Below, piece after piece: positions 45,065 through 56,339 of a DNA stretch of 64,000 nucleotides. A program made the translations under genes and the position numbers. The notes beneath the pieces were generated by a model, which saw only the letters and a list, made by a program, of their open reading frames with translations, did not search any database and was not told where the DNA came from. The stretch comes from Ailanthus altissimus (taxonomy: Eukaryota > Streptophyta > Magnoliopsida > Sapindales > Simaroubaceae): assembly GCA_946807835.1 (NCBI GenBank), contig OX327696.1:7142501-7206500 (forward strand), given 5' to 3'. How positions within the stretch are numbered: position 1 is the first letter of the stretch; every line of letters begins with the position of its first letter.

Positions 45065-46490
45065 ATAATAAAATATTATATAATATAATAATAAGAGAGA
45101 ATGATTATTTAACAATTAAATAATCATAGTATGAAATGACCATTTTGCCCCCCATAAATAGTTACCAAGTCTACCCTTAGTGGGTCCCATCAAATCTCAC
45201 ACTTGGATAAACTCAACCGAGAGTTTATAATACGCTACGTGTCATTATATAATTAGTAAATAATAATTATTAACTAATTATTGTATTTAACACTTAAATA
45301 CAAACAAGCACGCATTCCGTAGTAGTGCTGAATATTGTTGAATTAAATAATTTAATCTGACACGCTGTTTTAGTGCACAACGAGTACACACTAATTTAAT
45401 CTGATGCCCGATTCATCAAATGAAACTATTCCATGAGTCCGTGAACAATGCCCCACGCATAAGTCACGGATATACAAATCAGCACATTGAACCATACAAG
45501 TTGAGGTTACAACGCATACGTATAGTCCTTCCATCATGATATCCTAGATGTACGGGGATATAGATTATCACCGTCAAATCCCCAAGTGCTCATCCATGTC
45601 TTATCTCCAGACTAGTATCTCACTGAACAATATGCACAAACTCTTTTTCCATATTGTTCTACCCTAGAGGAACTCTTTCCTGGGATTGATACTTGTGGCC
45701 ATAAGAATTTTTGAGATACAGTCTCGAAGCATCTGGATATCAAACTCCCTATACGAGCTAACGGATCCCATATTTATACACACCAGACTCTATAAGCATC
45801 GAACCATAACCAGCGACACCCAGCGGTTACACCATGATATGATAGATCACTTACAAGCCCACCAAAACACTTAGGTCAAAGGATCACGTATACTACTCAA
45901 CTCGAGAGGACCCTCTATTGACGGCTTATATAGAATGTCTATTGGAGGCCCTTATGAGTCTGTCATATATCTAGTTCTAACTGGATACCTATGTATCAAT
46001 ACGAGCTCTAAGCTTACACTCGGCTAGGAATGACCATCTATACCTTGTAGGTACGACATATGCTAATCTATATATAAGGTATCCACCGATAAACCCACAT
46101 CGGTAAAAATAGATCAGGGATAATTATTCGAGAACATACTTGTGCAACTAACATTTCTTGACATCTGATTATAACTCTTGCAACTATGCAGTTGCTAGTA
46201 TATTCTCAGGTTTATGTCCCATTACAAACAAAGCTCCAACTCTTGAATCTGCTGAGTACTATAACCAGCTAACACTTAACTGTGCTGACATTTAGCATTT
46301 ATATTTCTCAGCGTGGCTAATTATGAGCCATTATCTAAACTTCTATAGATCCTATCTGAACTCCTTTAGATCGTACAATGTCTGTAACGTTATATTGCAT
46401 AGTACCATATTAATGGGTATTAACAATTTAATAAAAATGTACACTTGTATGTGTACATTCAGAGATGGTACGTAAGCATCGACCTTAACA
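43772..46490 (-). mobile_element. Copia LTR element with nearly all of its interior deleted, nested in the LINE
   Basis: The host LINE frame reads AVA.IV up to GTTCC (43767-43771) and PTYAM from 46491 (GTCCC): a 5-bp target duplication with one change. Inside are a 0.6-kb LTR piece (43775-44370), a primer site (GCTCTAATACCA at 44374-44385, one mismatch) and a full 2.1-kb LTR (44390-46490). The piece and the LTR share TATAATGGGTGCCAACTATTTGG, after which the piece jumps to the primer site. So one LTR's outer part and the interior were deleted. Confidence 0.82.
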
Positions 46491-47784
46491 GTCCCGACAT
46501 ATGCCATGAGTGTTTTTAAATTCCCATAGAGCTTATGTAATGATATCCATAAATTGTTTGCTGACTTCTGGTGGGGGTCAAATTGGAATCAAGGACAAAA
46601 ATATCTATGAGGTTAGATGGGAAAAACTTTGCTAGGGGAAGAAATTTAGCGAGCGGGATTTCGAGATCTCATTTGCTTTAAGATTTACTAGCTAAACAAG
46701 GGTGGAGACTCCTAACTAATCTAGACTCACTTAATGCTAGAGTATTACTTGCTAGATATTTCAAATTAAAATTATTTTTAGATGCTGAAATCATCAGTAA
46801 CCCCTCCTATATTTGAAGAAGCCTACTGTGGGGAAGAAATCTACTTAAAGAAGGAACTGGCTGGATTATTGGGATTAGCTTAAAGGTAAAAGTATATTCA
46901 AGTAAGTGGATCCCCAAGAGATCTATCCTAACTCTATTCTTTGCACCCACCATTCCATTAGATTCCATTATTGAGTCCTTGATTAATAAAGACAACCAAT
47001 GGAGAGAGGATGTAATTAGACAGAATTTTATTAGCCTGGATGCAAATAAGATTCTAAAGATCCTATTACCTCTAAGAAAGGAAGAGGATAAGATTTGTTG
47101 GCATCATGATAAGAGGGGGCTTTAATCAGTTAAAAGTATTTTGCTATACAAGGGAAACTTAGAGACTAGCTAGAATCATCAAAAAGAGCAAGCAGGTGAT
47201 GGAAAAAGTTATGATCAAGCTCTATTCCCCCCAAAATTAATTTTTTTCATTTTGAGAGCTCTGAGAGACATGCTGCTAATAGCAAAATGGGGGAAGTTAA
47301 GGGAACAAATGAATGGGAACCTCCTCCTATGGGATGGATGAAACTTAATATAGATGCATCAGTTAAGAGTGAGCCACAACAGATAGGTATTGGACCTATA
47401 TTCATAGATGATAAAGGTGCAGTGAATAGAATGGAAACATTATATAAAGAGAGCATATGAGATGGAAACAGCTGAAGTTAAGGCAATTTCTTTTTGCAAG
47501 TGGCAAAATCCAATAATTATTTTCCTTTAATCCTAGAATCAAATGCCAAAAATGTTATAGGCCTTATTAAAGGTGACATTCAATCTCTTAAAGAGATTTC
47601 ATGGATAATTCAAGATGTCAATTAATGTCATAAAGGAAGCTCTCAAGTGGTGATCATGGTTATACCCAGAGCCAAGAATCAGATGGCTCACAATTTAGCT
47701 AAATAGGCCTTCTATTTTCCTTTAGTTATATATTGGCGAGATTCTTTCCCGCGTTTAGTTTGCTAGTAATGAAATTCTTTTTCA
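46491..47784 (+). pseudogene. LINE ORF2 C-terminal part with RNase H-like domain
   Basis: After the insert: PTYAMSVF, then W.KLC and S.FALRF pieces. From 47320 comes an RVT_3-type RNase H: EPPPMGWMKLNIDASVKSEP (47321-47380), IGPIFIDDKGAV, LESNAKNVIGLIKGD and PRAKNQMAHNLAK (47670-47705). The D-E-D pattern of the fold is partly visible. Frame shifted and inactive. Confidence 0.8.
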
Positions 47785-47795
47785 AAAAAAAAATA

Positions 47796-48711
47796 ATTTT
47801 AAGGAAATGCATTCCATAAACCATTGTGCATTTGAGTTGGCTTCAATAGTGGTTCTAAGCCATATTTTGCACCCAAGCAGCATACTTAGAGCTCTTTAAG
47901 GTTAAGAGACTGAGATCCATTATTTAGATCTCGATTATATCTTTCATACAATAGATCATGTCAGTTAAAACTTATTATATCAAATGATATTATCATGTCA
48001 CGATCTCTTAAAATCACTCCAAATAATAAATATATAACACAATTTTATTAATTTATTATATATATTGATAAATGTAGTTTAATTAGTTGGACAGACTTTC
48101 TAATCTATACCTCTTAATTTAATTTAAGCAAAACTACTAGTACGAGAAGTCCTGAATAATTTTATAAGTTAAAAAGTCACCTAGTTATCATATAGTGACC
48201 TAGAGCCATTAAGACTCTTTGAATTAGCATTGTCCTAGCCTATTTGATTCATCCATAATTTCTTTTGAGTTTAAGACATTAAGAGGTTAAAGAATCTCTT
48301 TTGCAGGTGAGTTTAAAATATTGATGATTTATAATCTTATGAAAATTTTTCTATTTTGAACTAATTCTTTAAAACCAACATAAATCACGTGAACTAAAAT
48401 GCATTATAGATTTTCTTGTGATTGATGGAGTTTTCGAGTGTTGTTTTAGACAAAAAAAAATTCTCTTTTGGATTACTTATTTTGGATTAACAATAGTAAT
48501 TCTATTTTGAATTTAAAAGGCAAAACAAATATTGAAGATTTTTTTATCATATATTACAAACTACTGGGTGCTCCAATTAGGTGGCCAACGAATTCGGTTT
48601 GCACCCTGGGTGCTTAAATCATATATTTTTAAAAGAATTTGTTTTTAGAATTAAAAGCCAAAATAATAATTCTTGAAGTAAACCCGCGTATCAAGGTAAC
48701 AACATATGGCG
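47796..48711. repeat. Segmental duplication flank, copy 1 (paralogue of 53095-54991)
   Basis: Shared text includes ATTATATCTTTCATACA, CTCTTAATTTAATTTA and CCTAGCCTATTTGATTCATCC, the last also at 54592. The site TTTAATTTA at 48118-48126 is single here but duplicated around the DNA transposon at 53442-54477. Confidence 0.75.
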
Positions 48712-49058
48712 TGTTAAACAACCAATCCAAAGGGTTCTACTGGTCCAAGAAGAATTCAAAATTTGAGGCAGCATTGTTCTAAGACTATTGATTATTGCCA
48801 AGAACACAACATCAACAAGAGCATTTCTTAGATACTCAAAGGAGAATTTCTTATATTCTATGTGTGAGAAAGATAAGATAGCTGCATATTTCACTTTTTT
48901 GATATAGTACAGAGTGAGATTTTATATAGGTTTTCAACTAATGCAAAACAAGAAAAAAAAATATACACAAATTAGTTATAATGTATATATGATAACAATG
49001 TATATATAGCAATGGATGGATTTTCTGATAACAGTATAATTAATTGACAAATATATCA
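48712..49058 (-). repeat. Short copia 3' LTR, copy 1
   Basis: Starts TGTTAAACAACC and ends AAATATATCA, about 347 bp, the same length as its paralogue at 54992-55338. On the minus strand it is preceded by a purine-rich tract (TTAAGAGAGATATTAA). It belongs to the copia relic to its right. Confidence 0.6.
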
Positions 49059-51113
49059 TTAATATCTCTCTTAAATTCAAGATAGCACACTAGAAGCAAG
49101 TTTGAGTTTGGATACAAAAACTTGAAAATAGTTAGTAAATAAAGACTTGGCAAATATATCAGCAAGTTGATCATTGATTGATGTTATAATAACTATGCGC
49201 AAGCGCACACTATCGTATCAAGTAATATAGAAATTTAAGTTCAAGTATTGATCCTACAGGGACAATGCGATCTAATTCTATAAATCAAGTACTAAAATTG
49301 TATCTACTTAACTTTTATTCAGAAAATCACAATCTGAAATTTAATTAACTTATCTAATTCTATCAATTAGACTAAACAAAAACAAATGATAGAATTCACA
49401 AATACGAATAATCTAAGGTTTTGACTTGTCCTCTAATATTTTATTGAACTTATTAACCTCTTAGTTAATCTCTTAATATCGATTGTTGGCTTAGACACTA
49501 ATCTTATCACAAGCCTCTATCAATGGTCAAGTGGCTATATTACGTATTCTAACAATCACCTATATGTCTATGATAATCAAATCAGAATGTAATTCATTAA
49601 GATCAAGTCTAAATAATACCATACATGTTATCTAGGTAATGTCTATCTTAGATGAAACTCATAGTCATTACCCTATGATCATGCATCAAACTACCATAGG
49701 CTAAATACATGAATCCCTTTGTTGAGTTCATCATGGTTCCTCAATCATTCAAAATATTGATCAGGTATAATGAAAGCATTAAACACAAGATAGAATGAAT
49801 CAATTGAATACATCAAGTTCATAAACTTAAAATTAACCAATCCAAATCCATACTAAGTTCACATAGTTAAACCATAGATAAACAATTTAACCAATCACAA
49901 AATTAAAAGTATTCAACCAATTCATAAAGATCATTAATAACAAGAATATAATGATAAATAAAGAGTAGAAAAACTAATTAAAGTGACTCCTTGATGTGCT
50001 TCTCGCTTTTCTTAACTTGAAGCTTGAATATTGATCTTAGTTCTTCAATTTTTGGCTTTAATTTTTGATTTTGTGTTGTGAATTACTTCTTTGAGGTTTT
50101 GCCTCTTTTGTTATCCTTCATTCCCCTTTAATTAGGTTTTTGGTATTCTATTTATAAGTTTATGTCATCAAATTAAGGTTAAACATCAAATACAAGTCAA
50201 AGTAGGATTATTGTTCACGAGTCACTACAGTAAAAATACTGTTCACTACAATTGTTCGAGCGCTGAGATACTGTTTCGGACGCCGCGGCACTCATTTTTT
50301 AGCATTGTGGCGCTGAGTACTATAGCATATTACTATTTAAATTGCTATAGCTAGTTACTGTAGTAATTTGATATTTTTGACTTATTTTCATTAGAGTTTC
50401 GACCTTATTCACTCCCTTAACTCTAACCCTATAAAAATAATAATATAATACATCAAAAGCCAAATAATTTTAATATCTACGAACAATTATTAAGTTTAGA
50501 AGATGAAAATATTAGACTTAATTAACCTCTATCAATCATAAAAAGAGATGAAGTGGAGAGTAACTATTCTTTGATAAACATGTTGTCAAACAAAGTGACA
50601 TTTTGCTTCTTTTACATATGAAGGACATTACTATGAGCAATTTGAATACCATTTTAATTAGTACAATAAATAGGTGTAGCTCTAGAATGAGAAATACCAA
50701 TATTTCTAAGAAGCAATTGGATTCAAATAATATTTTGGGTAATGATGCAAACGAATCTGCACAACTTATATGCATACAAGAGAAACAACTCACATGTGGG
50801 CATGGAGGTACTCATGAGACTTGTGGGCTTAGAGGGGCTTGAGACCAGTAATCACATGATCCACTAATCACATCGTTGACGAAGTTCATATCAAATAATA
50901 TCAACAAGAGAATAATACTCAACCTCAGTGCTAGAATGAGCAATAGTCGTTTGCTTCTTACTTTTTCATGAAAAATGAGAATCTCTTAAGAAAAGATAAA
51001 ATTTAGCAATTGAATATCGATTTATAGGATCATATGCCTAATCAACATCAACATAGGCTTATAACACAATAGTAGAGTGAGCCAAAAAATAAAAACTATA
51101 AAAAAGAGTATTT
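49059..51113 (-). pseudogene. Copia RNase H relic, split by a solo LTR
   Basis: The minus-strand reading at 50536-50793 matches the RNase H end (SNCFLEILVFLILELHLFIV for the L...L.....P....C region). At 50880-51060 a degraded copy of the TSGYC.FLG..LISW..KKQ...SRSSAEAEY block is seen. Paralogous to 55440-55850. Interrupted at 49175-50538. Confidence 0.65.
49175..50538. mobile_element. 1.36-kb solo LTR with GC-rich motif
   Basis: Ends are TGATTGATG and CTATCAATCA, giving TG...CA with an 8-bp terminal inverted repeat (TGATTGAT/ATCAATCA). It carries GCGCAAGCGCACACTATCG near the left end and GAGCGCTGAGATACTG...GGACGCCGCGGCACT at 50258-50300. The copia RNase H paralogue at 55450 has no insert here, which defines it as mobile. 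No coding region. Confidence 0.75.
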
Positions 51114-51569
51114 ATACATAAAATTATGCATAGACAAAATCTCAAGTACACAAATCGTGAATAAATAATAAAAAGATTGATCTTTTGATATTATGCTAAG
51201 TATTAAGGTTGTTGGAACTTATTTTATCTAGTCTACTTTAATTGCAAATTTGATTATATATATAAAAACAAAATTAAACTAAACAAATTAATAATCTTAA
51301 ATAATGACAAATTTATAATAGATGAGATTCGAGAAATTAGTGTTGAAACTATTTTCCCCCGATCAATAATGCAATAAACGATACTTTAATAATTGAGAAT
51401 GTCCAAAAATAAACGTCCCTTTCTTCCACATGAGAAATTAGTTGATTGTGAACTCATTCACTTAATCCGGACCTTCTTCAATGGAATTGACAATTGTATC
51501 CCTTGTCTTGTTGCTATCGATGATGTGGACTAGTAAAATCTTGTCCACGCATTTGTTTTGTTTTTTAAT
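51114..51569. repeat. 5' fragment of a third LTR of the GCAAGTGCA family
   Basis: It matches 36150-36330 (AGATTGATCTTTTGATATTATGC; AATTGCAAATTTGATTA) and stops near 51500. Its left neighbour is the RNase H piece whose continuation lies at 37450. Confidence 0.6.
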
Positions 51570-53094
51570 AAATTTTTCAAAGAAAAATCACATGTTTCAA
51601 AAGATAAGATATTGACAAATGTACCATGTGGTATAGAATTCAAGGGCTATAATTTTTTCACGATCGATTTTCTTATTACATATTAATAATCTGATTTCAA
51701 CAATTACATAATAGGACTTGGAAGAACAGGACCTCAAAGAACCATATAATGTAATAATATAAAGATGTAGAAATCTTTAAAAAAATCATGAAAATAAATA
51801 CATAAAACATGATAACAAAATATTGGAATCCCTCTTGCTAAAATCATCCTTATATGATTGATATCAGATCTGCAATGTCAAGATGAAAAGTTTGATGCTG
51901 TTGTTTGTCTTTCTTATGATGACATATAACGTCAAATTATGCAGATTTGTGGTGGACCTGTAACAAAAGATTTCTTTAATTTCACTGATGTTAATGTTAA
52001 CGCCAACATTTAATTTGTTCTGTTCTTTTCGCTTTCTTAAATCACCATCTAGTACTTGTGGTGGGATCAACACGGATTTGTTCACATCTTCATGTTTTGT
52101 TTACTGTTCACACATTGTTTTTTTGTTGTTGACTTATTATCCATGTTCATAGAAAACAGCCGTCAATTTCATTTTTGTTTTTATTTCTGGACCATTGTTA
52201 AGATTGATGACGTGGGTAGAGATAAAATTTTGGTTCCATTCATGTGGGTTCAATACAGATTGGCTTCTACTAACAACTTCGACATTGGTGCAATCACACG
52301 TCCGACTAGACCGACACAATTTCCTTCGCCACAATTAAGGATGGAAAAAAAATTCGGTCCAAAAAAATCTGAAAGTCTTTTAGCTTGAAAATTTTGGATT
52401 TTTTTTAGATTTGGATCCGAAATTTTGAAAAAATTTGGATTTAAATTTTTGCCAAAATTTAAAATTTTAGATTTAGATTTAAATTTTATTTATTTATTTT
52501 AAAATTATAAATTAATTCATAAATTTTTTAATTTTTAATATAAATAAATTTAACGATTATTTTATAAAATAAATATTTTAAATTTTTAAATTTCACCTAA
52601 AAATTTTTAAAAAATTAAATTCAGACTTAAATTCAAATCCGAATTTAAACCCAAAAAAATTTAGGTAAAATTTAAAATTTGTATTTACTAAAAAAACATT
52701 GAATCCAAATTTTATCATTCCTAAACACCACCAAAAAATTATTATTAATTTAACACTAATAAACTCTAAAAGAGTAAGTATAAATGTACTACTAATGAGT
52801 TGTTATTGTAAGTACTAAATAATTAATATTTTAATTTATAGTGCTATATTTATAAAGTAAGGATACAAATTTTTATATTTTACATGATGTGTCATCAATT
52901 GTTATTACCATGTATTAAATAATTTTTTTAAGTCTCATTAATATATTAATTATGCATCATTAATTGATAATTAACACATCAAATATTGCATCAATTGAAT
53001 ACAAATTTAATATTTTAAATATATGAGCATAACTTTATTGTTAATTTATCATTACCAGCTTAAACAAATGTTTTACTACTCAAACTAATTTTAA
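51570..53094. repeat. Segmental duplication, right copy
   Basis: Paralogue of 33790-36120 as described there. It contains an extra 390-bp insert at 52335-52724 absent from the left copy. No gene is supported; the frames are short. Confidence 0.75.
52335..52724. mobile_element. AT-rich MITE-like insert
   Basis: The paralogous copy at about 35139-35148 lacks it. Ends are imperfect inverted repeats (TTAAGGATGGAAAAA and the complement of CATTCCTAA), and much of the interior folds back on itself through AAATTTGGATTT and AAATCCGAATTT words. The ends resemble hAT-type MITEs. A clean 8-bp target duplication was not seen. Confidence 0.6.
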
Positions 53095-53441
53095 GTATTT
53101 TTTTTTTCATAAACCACTTGTCCTTTGAGATGGCTTTAACGATTGGTTCAAGCCACGTTACGTACTCAGGAGCTCTTCAAATGTTTAGTGGATGCATTAT
53201 TGTAACTTATAGGGGTTGACACAATGACATTCAACATTTGGACCTAGATTATATCTTTCATACAGCCTCCCATGGCAGCCCAAAATTATTTCATCAAATA
53301 ATATTTTATCAAGTTATGATCTTCCAAAATCGTCCTAAATAATAAATATAGAACAAATTTTTTAAATTATATATAAATTGATAAATGTTGTTTAGTTAGT
53401 TGAACTAATTTTTTTTAATTTATGCCTCTTAATTTAATTTA
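53095..53441. repeat. Segmental duplication flank, copy 2 (first part)
   Basis: Matches 47810-48126 (CATAAACCACTTG, ATTATATCTTTCATACA, AATAATAAATATA) and is cut by the transposon at 53442. No gene. Confidence 0.75.
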
Positions 53442-54477
53442 GGGACAAGAGCAATTATACTCTACGAAAATAACATAATAAACAAGTTTACCCTAATTAG
53501 ATTTAAAATATTTATTTTTATCCTAATCCTTTAATTTTTGTCATAAATTTGGACGAAAACAGTAGTTTTAATATGCAATTATCAGTTTACCTCTATTGCC
53601 TACTCTCTAACTTAAATGTGTGATGATTTAAACTTTGGACAATATAACCTATTCATTGTCTTTGAATACTTGTCACAATCTCATCTATTTATTTAATTTA
53701 ATGTAATTTAATTGACATAATATGATAAGTAACAAATGACACTTACCATTATCAAATTGGTTCATTTTTTAATAAATATATTTAAAATAAATTAAATTAA
53801 AATTATAAAAAAAGGCTTTGTCAGTGGCTGGCTGCTGTCAGTCGCAGGCCCTTGACGACAAAAATGATTTAACTTTATATCATTATACTTTATTTTTTTA
53901 ATGAATCATTTTCTACCAAAAGCTGATCGAATATGGTGGTCCCCACCCATCACCACTAGCAGCAATAGCCATCAAACGATTAGGTGGTGACGTGCATCGC
54001 CATTATCGTTGGATAGATCGACTACCAATATGTCTAATAGTAGTGGCGATGCACGTCACCGTTCCATCATTTGATAGTGAATTACTGTGTTGCCTCCCTT
54101 TCACCATATTCTTTCCACTTTTGGCACCTCTATGGTGCTCTGTTGACGAAATTTAGAGTTTAATAATATCAATTTTAAATCAAATCACCACTAGTAGCCA
54201 GTTGACGGCGGAGGTAGAGACCACTGGTGACTAATGGCAGTATAAAAGAATATGTGGGTTTTGATCCCATAAAAAAAATCATTACTTGACCTATGTTTAT
54301 GATATAATATTTCGTATGTCATTCTTTTATTTTTATGGTTAGATTACTTTTTTACTCTTTTACCATTTAAAGTAGCAACAAAAGTTAAGGGATTATGACA
54401 AAAATGAGTATTTCAGATCTAATTGAAACATACTTGTCTATTAAATCAATTTCATGAGGTATAATTATCCTTAACTC
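53442..54477. mobile_element. 1.04-kb non-autonomous Mutator-like DNA transposon
   Basis: It has long terminal inverted repeats of about 80-100 bp: the left end GGGACAAGAGCAATTATACTC pairs with the complement of GAGGTATAATTATCCTTAACTC, and the next 60 bp also pair (AATAAACAAG.., AATTAGAT.T.AAATA). It is flanked by the 9-bp duplication TTTAATTTA (53433-53441 and 54478-54486), the length expected for Mutator-like elements. The paralogous empty site is at 48118-48126. No transposase. The interior has a strong hairpin. Confidence 0.88.
53970..54077. repeat. Hairpin inside the Mutator-like element
   Basis: GGTGACGTGCATCGCCA (53986-54002) and its exact complement (54044-54060) form a 17-bp perfect stem, extended by near-matching ATCAAACGAT / ATCATTTGAT arms. 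Loop about 41 bases. It is GC-rich against the AT-rich element around it. Confidence 0.9.
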
Positions 54478-54486
54478 TTTAATTTA

Positions 54487-54991
54487 AGCATAACTACTAA
54501 TATGAGAAGACTTGAATAATTCTATAAGTTAAAGAGTCACCTCATTATGGTGACATTGAAGAGTCATTAAGACTTTCTGAATTAGCATCTCCTAGCCTAT
54601 TTGATTCATCCTATTTGATTCATCTCTGAATTATGGTAACATTGAAGAGCCATTAAAAAGTTTAAGAATCTCCTTTACAGGGGACTCTAAATTATAGATG
54701 ATAGTAGACAAAAATTTCTCTTTTGGATTAATTATTTAAGACCAACATAAATTACGTGAACTAGAATTCATTCTAGATTTTCTTGTGATTGATAGACTTT
54801 TTGAGTCTTTTTTTAGACTAAAAAATTTCTCTTTTGGATTACTTATTCTGGACTAACAGCAGCAATTCTATTTTGATTTAAAAGCCAAAACAAATATTGA
54901 ATCTATTTTTAAAAGAATTTGTTTTGCGTCTTAAAAACCAAAATAATAATTCTTGAAGTAATCCCACGTGTCAAGGAAACAACAAAGATCA
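54487..54991. repeat. Segmental duplication flank, copy 2 (second part)
   Basis: Matches 48127-48711 in order, including CTTGAAGTAATCCC and GGATTACTTATT. It also has an internal repeat of CCTATTTGATTCATC at 54595 and 54611. No gene. Confidence 0.7.
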
Positions 54992-55338
54992 TGTTAGACG
55001 ACTAATTCAAAGGGTGCTACAGGTTCCAAGAAGAATTCAAAAATTGAACCAGCGTTATTCAAGGCTATTGATTATTGTAAAGAACACAACATAAGCAATA
55101 GCGCTTCTTAGATACTCAAAGGAGATTTTCTTATATTGTTTATGTGAGAAAGATAAGAGAATTGTATATTTCACTCATTTGATATAGTGCAGAGTGAGTA
55201 TTTATAAAGAATTTAGCTTAATGTAATACAAGAAAATAAAATATACACAAATTAATTATAATGTATATTTGGTAACAATGCATATATAGCAAGGGATGGA
55301 TTGTCAAACAATTATATAGTTGACTAATAAATATATCA
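54992..55338 (-). repeat. Short copia 3' LTR, copy 2
   Basis: Starts TGTTAGACGAC and ends AAATATATCA. On the minus strand it is preceded by the polypurine-like TTGAGTTTGAGGGAGT. Paralogue of 48712-49058. Confidence 0.65.
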
Positions 55339-56110
55339 TTAATATACTCCCTCAAACTCAAGATGGCACAGTAGAAGTAAGCTAGAGTTTGAATACTAGA
55401 ACTTAAAAATTACTAGAGAGTAAAGATTTGGTAAAGATACCAACAAGTTGATTATAAGAAGAGGTATAGTAGAGAGTAACCATTCGTTGAGAAATATATT
55501 GCCAAAAATAGTAATAATTTACTTAGTCTACTCATGGAAGACCTGTGAACAATATGAATAATACTATGATTGGCATAATAAAAAGGTGTAACTCTAGATT
55601 AAGAAATGACCATATCTTCAAGAAGGCATTGGAGCCAAATAATCTTTTAGGTAGTATCAATAAGAGTATGGTACTCAACCTCAGTACTAAAATGAGCAAT
55701 AGCTATCTATTTCTTGCTCTTCTATGAAAGAAGAGAATCTTGCAAGAAAATACAAAACCTAGTAGTTGAATATTGATTTGTAGAATCACTTCTACCTATT
55801 GAACATTGACATAGGCTCATAATATAAGAGGAGAAAACAAAATATAGAGACCATGAAAAAAGTACTAATGAGATAGCATGGAATATGGAAGATTGCAATA
55901 TAGTGAGAGGTATGAGAAATGGCTATTATTGACTAACAACATGAACAACATTGGCAATGTCCAGATGAGTGACAGTGAGACATATTAAACTATCAACCAA
56001 CTAATGATAAAGTGTGGCATCATTGAGAGGCATTGCATTAGAGGATTTAAGTTTAGCATTGGAAAAAAGACCTTTGAAACCTTAAGGCTTCAGCACAAAG
56101 ATATTTTGAC
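55339..56110 (-). pseudogene. Copia RNase H and RT end, copy 2
   Basis: The minus strand reads DSLLSWKSKKQIAIAHFSTEVEYHTL near 55660-55740 in two short stretches (ISW..KKQ...SRSSTEAEY.AL), then LELHLFIMPIIVLFILF near 55545-55600, and LLVGIFTKSL-like text nearer the LTR. To the right, the LVGSLIYLTVTHLDIA region lies near 55940-56000. Broken frames. It ends about 56100. Confidence 0.75.
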
Positions 56111-56339
56111 CTTAATATATTTAAAAATCCCATCAAGAGCCTCATTAGGTGATGGTTTCCATCTATTTTAATTGTAAAATGGTTTCTATTTTGACTGAAA
56201 AAAGTCTAAATTTATATTAAAGCTAGAAAGAGGGCTTGAACCTTCGACTTTGTAGTTAATAGCCACACACTTCATAAAGGACTATTCGAAGAAGAAAGTA
56301 AAGGACAATAAGAGAGAGGCAGATGTTACACTTATGAAT

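Larger units (their letters stand above)
41330..47795 (+). mobile_element. 5'-truncated L1-type LINE, interrupted by a copia LTR element
   Basis: The sequence begins within ORF1 at a FGIWMKADSPRERQKPKPKG block (41337-41396), the YG.WMKA motif before the zinc-knuckle region. ORF2 starts at ATG 42140 and runs with stops to 47710. A poly(A) tract at 47785-47794 closes the element. Without the insert at 43772-46490 it is about 3.7 kb, and the central RT between about 43190 and 43260 is deleted. Plant L1 type. Confidence 0.88.

Noticed and set aside
44930..45090. AT-rich microsatellite as a matrix attachment or origin site
   Set aside because: Simple (TA) and (AAT) repeats inside a copia LTR, with nothing to indicate such a function.
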